DNA of 64,000 nucleotides from assembly GCA_947624675.1 (NCBI GenBank), contig CANQLI010000002.1:62001-126000 (forward strand). The letters are read 5' to 3'. A model generated the notes under the pieces. The model searched no databases. It saw only the letters and a list, made by a program, of their open reading frames with translations, and was not told the DNA's origin. Positions 1 through 7,116 of the stretch are shown here, one piece after another. The stretch comes from an uncultured Clostridia bacterium (GTDB lineage Bacteria; Bacillota; Clostridia; Oscillospirales; Ruminococcaceae). Numbering within the stretch: the first letter of the stretch is position 1; the number at the start of each line of letters is the position of its first letter. A program made the position numbers and the translations under genes.

Positions 1-135
1 AAGGGGCATCGCCCCCGCATCCTTTAAGCAGGCATTGCAGAGGGCAAGGTAAAGCACCATGTCGTCGTTTCGGGCGTCCCCATTCTTCTCCAGAATGGCT
101 TTTACTTTCTTTTCAATGGTTTTCAGATTCCTCAT
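1..135 (-). CDS. Small conserved element protein, C-terminus cut by window edge
   Basis: An open frame of 45 codons starts at 135 and runs off the left edge without a stop. It begins MRNLKTIEKKVKAILEKNGD and is preceded by a good ribosome-binding site (GGAGG, 5-6 bases upstream of ATG). The visible part is helical, charged and contains two cysteines (LCNAC). It resembles small hypothetical proteins next to SpaA-type adhesin genes in clostridial conjugative elements, but no function is known to me. It lies just downstream of the 30-residue peptide and a short GC-rich stem-loop, and is probably co-transcribed with the adhesin. Confidence 0.6.
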   Translation of the reverse strand, partial: MRNLKTIEKKVKAILEKNGDARNDDMVLYLALCNACLKDAGAMPL

Positions 136-158
136 ATCTTCCTCCAGAAACAGAAAGA

Positions 159-180
159 GGGCGGCATCTTTCAGCCGCCC
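159..180 (-). terminator. Short GC-rich stem-loop between two small element genes
   Basis: Perfect 7-bp arms GGGCGGC and GCCGCCC flank an 8-nt loop. On the minus strand the stem is followed by CTCTTTCTGTTTC, only moderately T-rich. It could be a weak terminator or an RNA stability element between the 30-residue peptide and the downstream small gene. Confidence 0.4.
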
Positions 181-198
181 CGTTCCTGCAAAATCGGG

Positions 199-291
199 TC
201 ACTTATTCTTTCGGTTACGGAGATTCAGCCAGAGTGCCGCACCGCCGATAAACACGACAAGCACAATGGCAATGATTGTTTTCGCATCCAT
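199..291 (-). CDS. 30-residue single-pass membrane peptide
   Basis: A complete 30-codon frame encodes a hydrophobic stretch (roughly residues 5-22, IIAIVLVVFIGGAALWL) followed by a positively charged tail RNRKNK. That pattern predicts one transmembrane helix with the C-terminus inside. It starts immediately after the adhesin gene ends, with an AGGA-type ribosome-binding site overlapping the adhesin's 3' end, so the two are likely translated from one mRNA. Such tiny membrane proteins are common in conjugative elements. Function is unknown; a helper for sorting or anchoring of the adhesin is only a guess. Confidence 0.55.
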   Translation of the reverse strand: MDAKTIIAIVLVVFIGGAALWLNLRNRKNK

Positions 292-294
292 TCC

Positions 295-3200
295 TTAATC
301 CTCCTTTTTCTTTCTGCCCTTAAATGCGGCAAATCCAAGAACGCCTGCACCGATGACGCAGGCTGCCGCAAGCCCTCCCCAGAGGGCAGGGTTGAAGTCG
401 TCGCCTGTTTTCGGGGTGTCACGCAGCTCATTGTGCATCGTCACGGTCACGGTTTCGTCCGTCTTAACCGTCACTTTCTGGTCGGCAGGCAGGATATAGC
501 CAGAGGAAGCCTTGTCGCTTACCTCGGATACGGTGTATTCCCCAATACGCAAGCCCTCAATGACGATTTCGCCGTTCTTGTCGGTCTTAAAGGTCTGGTC
601 GTACCCGTTAGCCCCGATTACTCGGAAAGAGAAGCCCTCCACCTTGCCGTCAGAAGAAGTCTTGACGATTTTAAGTGAGCCTTTCTGTGCTTCATTTAAG
701 AAGCCTTTGCCTGCTTCATTCTCTACCTGATAGGTCTTTCCATTTTCCTCAATGGATACAAGATAGACATTCTCGTCAAGCACAAAGCCTGTCGGGGCTT
801 TCGTTTCCTTTACCAGATAATTTCCGTAAAGCAGCTCCTTCATCTGGTAAACGCCGATTTCCACCTCGCCCATTTCGCCGAGCAGCTCGTCGTCCTTATC
901 CAGTTTGCCGTCGCCGTTGGTATCCTTGTAAACCTCGAATACCGCACCTGCGAGCTTGTTCTCTGGGTAGTCCTTGTCTACCTTTGTCAGTTCAATATTC
1001 CCACGGATATAGCGGTTGACAAGCCCGATTTCCACAACCTCGTCCACCTTGCCGACAGTCACGGCGATTTCCTCATCGGAGAGTACAAACCCTTTCGGGC
1101 TTTCAATTTCACGGACAATCCATGTGCCATACGGGACTTTCTCAAAAGAAAAACTGCCATCGTCTTTCGATGTGGCAGTTGCAATGGCATTTTCCTTTGT
1201 AAACTCTTTTGTATCCGTCTTAAAGATGCCGATGACAGCACCGCCCAGAGCCTTCCCGTCCTCATCGGATTTCTTACCGCTTACAGAGCCGTAAATAATG
1301 TCGTTTGTGATGGCTTCGCCCTCATTGGCTGTGATATTGACAACGGCGGTGTCCTGACCTGCATATTCAAAATTTACAGGGTATTTCGTGTCGCTGACAA
1401 GATAAGCGGCGTTGGTGTTGATTTCCTGCACATAGTAATTCCCAATCGGCAGGTCGCTGATTGCCTTCCCGTGACCGTTCTCGTCAAGGAAGATAACCTC
1501 AATCAGACCGTCGGCAGGGATGACCGTGCCGTCTGCGGCTTTCAGTTCCTCCGCCGCATACAGACCAAAGGTAACATCAAAGATTTCACCGTTTTTGCCG
1601 ATGCCGTAGGCTTCGTCTGTTTCAAGGCTCTTTACAAGGTCGATTTCCAAACGCTGACGCTCATTGAAAAAGCCTGTTGCGGTTTCCGTCACTTCGATTT
1701 CCTGTCCCGCATACACAAGCTCCACGGAATGGATTTCATCATTTAATACCATGCCATACGGGGCTGTCACTTCTTTGACCTCGTATCTGCCCAGATACAG
1801 CTCTTTTGATTTCGCCGTGCCGTCTTTGCCTGTGGTTACGGTATCCACGACCTCGCCTTTTTTGGCTCTGACTGTCCCGTCCAGAGTCACAATATCCTCG
1901 GCTGCGGTAATCTCATAAACTGCACCCTCCAAGCCGCTGACGGAGAAAATCGGCTGATACAAGCCCTTGTCGCCTGCCACGGTGGAAAATACCTCGCCAA
2001 ATTTGGTTACGGTAATTGTGCCTTTCTGTGCCATGTTGGAGCGAACTACCTCAATGAGCGTGATGCCGCTTTCCTCCTCGGAGTTCTCCTGCACCACATC
2101 AAAATAGACTGGCTCGGAATTTAACACATAGCCATACGGGGCTTGCACTTCCACAAGGGAATAGCCCTTGCCGTATTCAAGGGTCTGCGGCGTGATAAGC
2201 TCACCGTCCGCTGTCGTATAAAACGTGTCAATGGTCGTCACTTCTGGATAAGTGAAAGTCATCGTTACAAGGTTTCCATCTGGGTCGTAAATCTGGAAGC
2301 CTGCCCCCGCATACGGGATGGTGTTGCCTGTTTCCGCATCCTTTTTTACCACCTTGATATAGCTCTCAAAGTTGGCGTTGTTGATAAGGTAGCGGTAGGT
2401 CTGACCGTCGGAATTGATAAACACATCAAACGGCTTCATCAGCTCACGCCCCTCCCATCCAGAGGTCTGCTTCACGGTGTAAATGCCATACGGCATATCC
2501 TTACTCTGGGCAAAGCCGTTCTCATCGCAGGTGAGGATGTCACGCTCGGTTTCCTTTGCGTCCCCGTAGCTGCCTGCGGATTTTAGGAATACCTCAAATA
2601 CCGCACCTTCTTCGGGTGTTTCAATCTGGGTTTCGCCGTCGTCGGTGTGCTTGATGATGGCGATATTGCCCTTGATGACCTGCTCATTCACATCATTCTT
2701 TGCAGAATTGTATTCTACGGTGTAAAGCTGCGGCTCTGCCCCTACATGATGGATTGTGGTGTCCAGAAGATAGCCCTCAGACGGGGTAATCTCACGGATG
2801 CTCCAATCGTCGCCGCATACATAATATTTGGTCGTAAACTGCCCGTTTTCATCAGTCGTGTAGGTGTCAACCAGTTCCTCGCCCTTGTAAATGCCGTAGA
2901 CCGCACCTGCAAGGGTGGCGTCGCCCTGCGGCTTATTTCCTGTTTCCACATCCGTCTTTGTAACTGTCACGTTAAACTTCTTCAATACGTTGTGGAAGCT
3001 GCGGTTTGTAACCTTTTTCCATTCAATAGGAGCTGTCTGGGATGCAGGGACGACATAACGGATAGCCGTATCCACTTCCTCAAGCACATACGGGGTGTCG
3101 CCGCTGATAAGCACATCCTCAAACTTCGCCAGACCATTCTTATCTGTCACGGCGTATTCGTCCACGGGCAGACCGCTGAGGGAAGTGCCGTAGAGGTGGA

Positions 3201-4443
3201 ATTTCACGCCCTCCACCAGATTGTCCTCGGAAGTCTTGATGACCTCCAGACTGCCACGCTTTAAGACGTTGTTGAAATTGACCGTAGTGGTCTTGCCGCC
3301 AATCAGCGTCACCGTCTGGGTCTGCTGCGGCTCGTAGCGGTCAAGGGACTGCTCGGTAATCGTATAAGTGGCAGGGAATAAGCCCTCCACCGTCAGGTTT
3401 CCGTTTTTGTCTGTCTTGACTGTCTTATCAAAGTTATCTCCTTTGATGCGGAAGGAAATGCCCTCCACAACGCCGTCCTCGGAAGTCTTTTTGAGAGCAA
3501 TCGTGCCTGTCGGCGTTTCGATATTGATATACGCCTTTACGCTGTCGGCATTCTCAACGCCCGAAACCAAATCCTGCAAGTTCGGGTCGCCATAGGCAAT
3601 GAGCTTTGCGGAGCTGCTGACCTTTGGCACATCGTTCCTTGTCGCAGAAATACGGACAGTGCCGCTTACCGCCTTTTTGGTGCTGATAGTCAGCTTGTCC
3701 CCTGATTTCGATACGCTCACGTTGGCATCGGAGCTTGTAAAGGCATAATCGGACAGGACGCCGTTTTTATCCGTCAATGTGATGCTGTATTTCCCGTCCT
3801 TATAGGCAAGCTCCTTTGTGATGTCATTCTTACCGCCCGACATAAAGCTCGGAATGGTGTTATGCTCTGTCAGCATGGAAACAATCTGGTCATAAGCCGC
3901 CCTCGCACCGCTGTTGGCATAATTTGAGCCAAAATGCAGGCTGTAAACCGTCTTGCTCGTCTGCTTATAAGAACCTGTGGCTTCACGGCATCCCGTAACG
4001 AACTCCCACACAAGGGTCTGCGTGGCAAGCCACTTCTCATCATCGCTGCCAGATAAATTACCTTTGTTTCCCTGATACCCATAGAGCAGGGCAAGCCCCA
4101 CCGCCTTTTTCTGGCTTGCGGAAAGGGCGTTCCATGTGTCGGATGATGCCTTTTTCAGCGTGTTCCCCGTTTTCAGCGGGACACCCGGCTGAATACAGAA
4201 CGCATCCTCGCCGTCCACATACATACGGTACTTGTATTCGCCCGTGCCTCCTGCGGTATAGCCGCCGATACTGGCACTCGAATTGTACCGCATGGCGTTC
4301 CCGCTGCTGTCATAGGTGTGGGTGAAGCTGATTGTGCCGATGTCGCCTGCGGCAAACGCCGTAGTCGCAGGCATCACGGACAAAGCCGTGACTGCCGCCA
4401 ACGCAAGGGCGGCGGCTCTTTGAAATAATTTACGAATTTTCAT
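295..4443 (-). CDS. Thioester-domain, multi-Cna-B (SpaA-type) LPXTG-like surface adhesin
   Basis: A 1,382-residue cell-wall protein. Residues 1-32 are a signal peptide. Residues ~35-200 form a thioester domain, with Cys83 in FCIQPG and Gln142 in ATQTLVWEF as the expected thioester pair. About ten Cna-B/SpaA repeats follow from ~310 to ~1330, each opening with a strand like GSLEVIKTSEDNLVEGV and ending in a YxVxE-type strand, typical of self-formed isopeptide domains. The C-terminus has a sorting signal TPKTGDD, a hydrophobic helix and a basic tail (GRKKKED). The start is supported by AGGAGGT upstream of ATG. The protein probably attaches covalently to host or bacterial surface amines and may help mating-pair contact. 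The sorting motif is a variant of LPXTG. Confidence 0.9.
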   Translation of the reverse strand: MKIRKLFQRAAALALAAVTALSVMPATTAFAAGDIGTISFTHTYDSSGNAMRYNSSASIGGYTAGGTGEYKYRMYVDGEDAFCIQPGVPLKTGNTLKKASSDTWNALSASQKKAVGLALLYGYQGNKGNLSGSDDEKWLATQTLVWEFVTGCREATGSYKQTSKTVYSLHFGSNYANSGARAAYDQIVSMLTEHNTIPSFMSGGKNDITKELAYKDGKYSITLTDKNGVLSDYAFTSSDANVSVSKSGDKLTISTKKAVSGTVRISATRNDVPKVSSSAKLIAYGDPNLQDLVSGVENADSVKAYINIETPTGTIALKKTSEDGVVEGISFRIKGDNFDKTVKTDKNGNLTVEGLFPATYTITEQSLDRYEPQQTQTVTLIGGKTTTVNFNNVLKRGSLEVIKTSEDNLVEGVKFHLYGTSLSGLPVDEYAVTDKNGLAKFEDVLISGDTPYVLEEVDTAIRYVVPASQTAPIEWKKVTNRSFHNVLKKFNVTVTKTDVETGNKPQGDATLAGAVYGIYKGEELVDTYTTDENGQFTTKYYVCGDDWSIREITPSEGYLLDTTIHHVGAEPQLYTVEYNSAKNDVNEQVIKGNIAIIKHTDDGETQIETPEEGAVFEVFLKSAGSYGDAKETERDILTCDENGFAQSKDMPYGIYTVKQTSGWEGRELMKPFDVFINSDGQTYRYLINNANFESYIKVVKKDAETGNTIPYAGAGFQIYDPDGNLVTMTFTYPEVTTIDTFYTTADGELITPQTLEYGKGYSLVEVQAPYGYVLNSEPVYFDVVQENSEEESGITLIEVVRSNMAQKGTITVTKFGEVFSTVAGDKGLYQPIFSVSGLEGAVYEITAAEDIVTLDGTVRAKKGEVVDTVTTGKDGTAKSKELYLGRYEVKEVTAPYGMVLNDEIHSVELVYAGQEIEVTETATGFFNERQRLEIDLVKSLETDEAYGIGKNGEIFDVTFGLYAAEELKAADGTVIPADGLIEVIFLDENGHGKAISDLPIGNYYVQEINTNAAYLVSDTKYPVNFEYAGQDTAVVNITANEGEAITNDIIYGSVSGKKSDEDGKALGGAVIGIFKTDTKEFTKENAIATATSKDDGSFSFEKVPYGTWIVREIESPKGFVLSDEEIAVTVGKVDEVVEIGLVNRYIRGNIELTKVDKDYPENKLAGAVFEVYKDTNGDGKLDKDDELLGEMGEVEIGVYQMKELLYGNYLVKETKAPTGFVLDENVYLVSIEENGKTYQVENEAGKGFLNEAQKGSLKIVKTSSDGKVEGFSFRVIGANGYDQTFKTDKNGEIVIEGLRIGEYTVSEVSDKASSGYILPADQKVTVKTDETVTVTMHNELRDTPKTGDDFNPALWGGLAAACVIGAGVLGFAAFKGRKKKED

Positions 4444-4492
4444 CGCTTACCTCCTGTTATTGTTGATTTGATAAAAGCTGCTTTACTGACCG

Positions 4493-4517
4493 AAAAAGCC
4501 GCCCATCTGGACGGCTT
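4493..4517 (-). terminator. Terminator downstream of parB
   Basis: Arms AAGCCG and CGGCTT close a 10-nt loop; on the minus strand the stem is followed by a short T tract. It lies between parB and the adhesin gene, so it may separate the partition genes from the adhesin transcript. Confidence 0.5.
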
Positions 4518-4555
4518 AAACATTTCTTTTTCTCGGTTAGTTACTGGCTGTATAA

Positions 4556-4581
4556 GGGGGGGAGAGGTGTGGAGAGGGGGG
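4556..4581. repeat. G-run tract between parB and the adhesin gene
   Basis: A run of seven G, a GAGG/GTGG/GAG linker and a run of six G lie on the plus strand. It is purine-rich and could form a G-quadruplex or act as a recombination-prone slippery tract. It sits in the non-coding gap 4444-4636. Confidence 0.4.
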
Positions 4582-4636
4582 AACTCAAAAAAATATCCAT
4601 TCCTCCAAAGGGCAGACTTCTCCCTCGGTGTGCGGC

Positions 4637-5572
4637 TTACCTTTCGTGAGCCTTGTTCCGCTGTAAATGGCGGTTATAGAACTCCAACGCCTTTACAACA
4701 AAATCCGCTTCCTGCCCTCTGGGTACAGACTTCGGGATGAGCTTGGTTATCCTCTCGTCACGGAAAGCGGGCTTTTCCTTCTGGTTTGGCTTTTCCTCCT
4801 CCATGATGGAGCTGATAACCTCGTCCGTGAGTTTCCCGTCCTGCATAAACTTTTTCATTTTGATAGCCTGTGCAAGTGACGGGGTAGCATCGTTATAGCT
4901 CATGGCTTCAAGCAGGGTGTACTGCTGTTCCTCGGAAAGATAGGAAATCTCCACCGCAGGACGGAAAGCAATCTGCCTGTCGTCTACCATTTGCAGGATT
5001 TCGGGAACAAGCTCGGTTAGACGGATATAGCGGCGTATCTGTTCACGGCTTTCTCCAACTTTGTCGGCAAGTTCCTCGTTAGACCTCGACTTCGACACCA
5101 TTGGTGTCGAAGTTAAATCACTCCGCTGTCCTTGCCTGTCCATCGCTTCTAACCGCATCTTGTAGGCAAAGGCTTTCTCACTCGGCAGAATGACAGACCT
5201 CTGCAAGTTGCTCTCCACCATGACAATAATCGCTTCGTCACGGGTCAGCTCTTTCACTTCGCATTTCAGCGTTTCAAGCCCTGCAAGCTCGCAAGCCTTT
5301 TTCCTCCTGTGTCCGCTGATAAGCTCATACCGCCCGTCCTCTTTCAGACGGACAGTAGCAGGGGTCATTACGCCATTCCGCTTAACGCTCTCGACAAGCT
5401 GTTCCATATCCTCATTCATTAACACCTTGAACGGGTGGTCTGGAAACTCGTCAATCTCTGAAATCGGAATGTCCCTTATTTTGCTTAACGCCGCTTCCTC
5501 ACGGCTTTCGTCCGTCTGGAAAAGGTCATCGTATGCGGTCAGCTCGATTTTGCTTCCTCTGCTTCTCGCCAA
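4637..5572 (-). CDS. parB: ParB/RepB/Spo0J family partition protein of the element
   Basis: A 311-residue DNA-binding partition protein. The N-terminal ParB nuclease-like domain (~30-130) contains IPISEIDEFPDHPFKV and the CTP-binding GHRRKKACELAG box. A helix-turn-helix follows around ELADKVGESREQIRRYIRL. The start is set at a TTG (5572-5570) because GGAGGTGG lies 7-8 bases upstream; an open frame extends 52 codons further but has no such site. The gene overlaps the end of parA by 47 nt, so the pair is translationally coupled. ParA/ParB pairs in integrative elements are thought to stabilise the excised circular form. Confidence 0.9.
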   Translation of the reverse strand: MARSRGSKIELTAYDDLFQTDESREEAALSKIRDIPISEIDEFPDHPFKVLMNEDMEQLVESVKRNGVMTPATVRLKEDGRYELISGHRRKKACELAGLETLKCEVKELTRDEAIIVMVESNLQRSVILPSEKAFAYKMRLEAMDRQGQRSDLTSTPMVSKSRSNEELADKVGESREQIRRYIRLTELVPEILQMVDDRQIAFRPAVEISYLSEEQQYTLLEAMSYNDATPSLAQAIKMKKFMQDGKLTDEVISSIMEEEKPNQKEKPAFRDERITKLIPKSVPRGQEADFVVKALEFYNRHLQRNKAHER

Positions 5573-6353
5573 GCTCTGCCACCTCCTTTGCGAACTGTTC
5601 ATAGGCTGCGGCAACCTTGCCGCCTTTGTCATAGGCAAATATGCTCTTGCCCTCTGCGGTAGCTTCCACTGCACGGATAGAGTGCGGTATCTCGCTGTCA
5701 AAGACTTTGATTCTCTGTCCGTATGCACTCTTTACCGTAGCGGTAATCTCCTTAGAGATATTTGTGCGGGGCATGACCATCGTCATTAAGATACCGTCAA
5801 TCCGCAGCTTGGGGTTTATCTGCCGCCTGACCATTGACACGGAGCGAAGCAACAGCTCTAAGCCTTTCGCAGAAAGATAGTGGGGCTGTGTCGGGATAAC
5901 CACGCTGTCAGCCGCCGCAAGGGCATTGATGGTAATCATGCCCAAGCTCGGCATACAGTCGATAAGCACATAGTCGTAATCCTTTTTGACCGCATTTACA
6001 TAGGTCTTTAGGACACGCTCACGGCTCATTGCATTGATTAGCCTTACCTCGAAGCCTGACAGCTCAATGTTGGACGGTAGCAGGTCTACGCCCTCGCTGT
6101 TGCGGATAATCCCTTGCGAAACATCAGGCGGCTTGTCGTCGATGATGTCCTGCATAATGGTGGGAAGCGTTACGGGGATGTCGTCTGGTCGGTTATAGCC
6201 CAGAGCCATCGTGAGGTTTGCCTGTGCGTCCGCATCAATGAGCAGCACCTTAGAGCCTTGCCTTGCCAGACCTACACCCAAGTTGACCGCCGTTGTGGTC
6301 TTTCCAACGCCGCCTTTCTGGTTAGTCAGAGCAATCACTTTGCAATTTGACAT
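5526..6353 (-). CDS. parA: ParA/Soj family partition ATPase of the element
   Basis: A 275-residue ParA-type ATPase. The deviant Walker A motif KGGVGKTTT is at residues ~10-20, Walker A' LIDADAQANLT follows at ~38-50, and the Walker B region is YVLIDCMPSLGMIT. It forms nucleotide-dependent dimers on DNA and works with the adjacent ParB. The start is the ATG at 6353 because AAAGGAGG lies 8 bases upstream; an in-frame ATG seven codons earlier would put the ribosome-binding site inside the gene. The genes 6485-7001 lie upstream in the same direction, behind the promoter at 7028-7056. Confidence 0.92.
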   Translation of the reverse strand: MSNCKVIALTNQKGGVGKTTTAVNLGVGLARQGSKVLLIDADAQANLTMALGYNRPDDIPVTLPTIMQDIIDDKPPDVSQGIIRNSEGVDLLPSNIELSGFEVRLINAMSRERVLKTYVNAVKKDYDYVLIDCMPSLGMITINALAAADSVVIPTQPHYLSAKGLELLLRSVSMVRRQINPKLRIDGILMTMVMPRTNISKEITATVKSAYGQRIKVFDSEIPHSIRAVEATAEGKSIFAYDKGGKVAAAYEQFAKEVAELGEKQRKQNRADRIR

Positions 6354-6484
6354 AGATGCGTCCTCCTTTCGCATAGATTTAGCCGCTTTGTCAAAGGCGG
6401 CTATGTAACAGTACCAGAGAACGCAAAAAAGCTGACTGGCTTATACCAATCGGCTATGTGTGTCTAACTTCCTTTATTCAGTTT

Positions 6485-6805
6485 TTAACTCTTGCACAGG
6501 GCTTGCCGCATCTGCTCTATATCCCATTTTTCTGGAAACAGGACTGCCATAATGCGGAACGCATCATAAAGCCCTGCCACATACGAACAGTTAGAACAAT
6601 CTATGTTCTGGCTGTCCCTGCAATCCAGAAGATGGTTGCATATCTGCCGCTGTTTCTCCGTCAAATCAAGTCGGATATAGCTTTGCTCCGCACAGCCTTC
6701 CGCATTGCTTTCCTGCTGAAAATCCATGTCTGACTGCAAAAGCTGATATACAGAGTTTTCTTTCAGATTTTCCAATGCTAATGTTACCAACTTTTCAAAC
6801 TCCAT
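6485..6805 (-). CDS. Conserved element protein of unknown function
   Basis: A 106-residue acidic, mostly helical protein with a cysteine cluster in the second half (CNHLLDCRDSQNIDCSNC), which could bind a metal. It has no signal peptide or membrane segment. GGGAGG lies about 9 bases upstream of the ATG. It is the second gene of the unit that begins at 7001 and runs towards parA. I do not recognise the family; position beside parA suggests a regulatory or maintenance role. Confidence 0.65.
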   Translation of the reverse strand: MEFEKLVTLALENLKENSVYQLLQSDMDFQQESNAEGCAEQSYIRLDLTEKQRQICNHLLDCRDSQNIDCSNCSYVAGLYDAFRIMAVLFPEKWDIEQMRQALCKS

Positions 6806-6821
6806 GTCTCACGACCTCCCC

Positions 6822-7001
6822 TTAATTTGCCACAACCTTTAATTTTTTAATGGGAGCATTGCTGACCTTGAAGATAAGCTCGTCAACAGGGTCGGTATAT
6901 CTGCCTTGCTGTATGAGCTGATTTTTCAACTCTACAAGGCTATGTAGCAGGATTGTCCTTTCTTGGCTGTTTACATACAAATGGTTAAGTTTCTCCCTCA
7001 T
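6822..7001 (-). CDS. Small element protein of unknown function, first gene of parAB unit
   Basis: A 59-residue basic protein starting MREKLNHLYVNSQERTILLH. The ATG at 7001 is preferred over an upstream in-frame GTG at 7010, because the AAAGGA ribosome-binding site sits only 2 bases before that GTG but 11 before the ATG. It contains a heptad-like helix (LHSLVELKNQLIQQG) and no recognised domain. It is the first gene after the promoter at 7028-7056, directly beside the element boundary, a place where these elements often carry small regulators. Confidence 0.6.
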   Translation of the reverse strand: MREKLNHLYVNSQERTILLHSLVELKNQLIQQGRYTDPVDELIFKVSNAPIKKLKVVAN

Positions 7002-7027
7002 AATCGCCACCGTCCTTTTTTGCTTTC

Positions 7028-7056
7028 ATTATATAAAGAAATGGCAGTCGGCTCAA
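7028..7056 (-). promoter_or_regulatory. Sigma-A promoter of the element's parAB unit
   Basis: On the minus strand, TTGAGC (7051-7056) and TATAAT (7028-7033) are separated by exactly 17 bp. It reads away from rlmD into the small gene at 7001 and on to parA and parB. Confidence 0.75.
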
Positions 7057-7072
7057 ATATGCAAAGTCGGTC

Positions 7073-7112
7073 AAAAAAATAGGCGTACCACTATCTCTAA
7101 TGATACGCCTAT
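7073..7112 (-). terminator. Terminator of rlmD
   Basis: Perfect 9-bp arms ATAGGCGTA and TACGCCTAT (7079-7087 and 7104-7112) are followed on the minus strand by a run of seven T. It starts a few bases after the rlmD stop, directly in front of the element's promoter. Confidence 0.85.
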
Positions 7113-7116
7113 GATT

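Noticed and set aside
2143-3264. Long plus-strand frames (147 and 205 codons) opposite the adhesin gene
   Set aside because: They mirror the codon structure of the minus-strand adhesin, have no ribosome-binding site and encode no recognisable protein.
2100-4200. Possible CRISPR-like or DNA tandem repeats in the adhesin gene
   Set aside because: The periodicity is at protein level (Cna-B domains); DNA copies are divergent and there are no spacers.
5190-5789. 199-codon plus-strand frame across parB and parA
   Set aside because: It is antisense to two clear genes and has no coding features.
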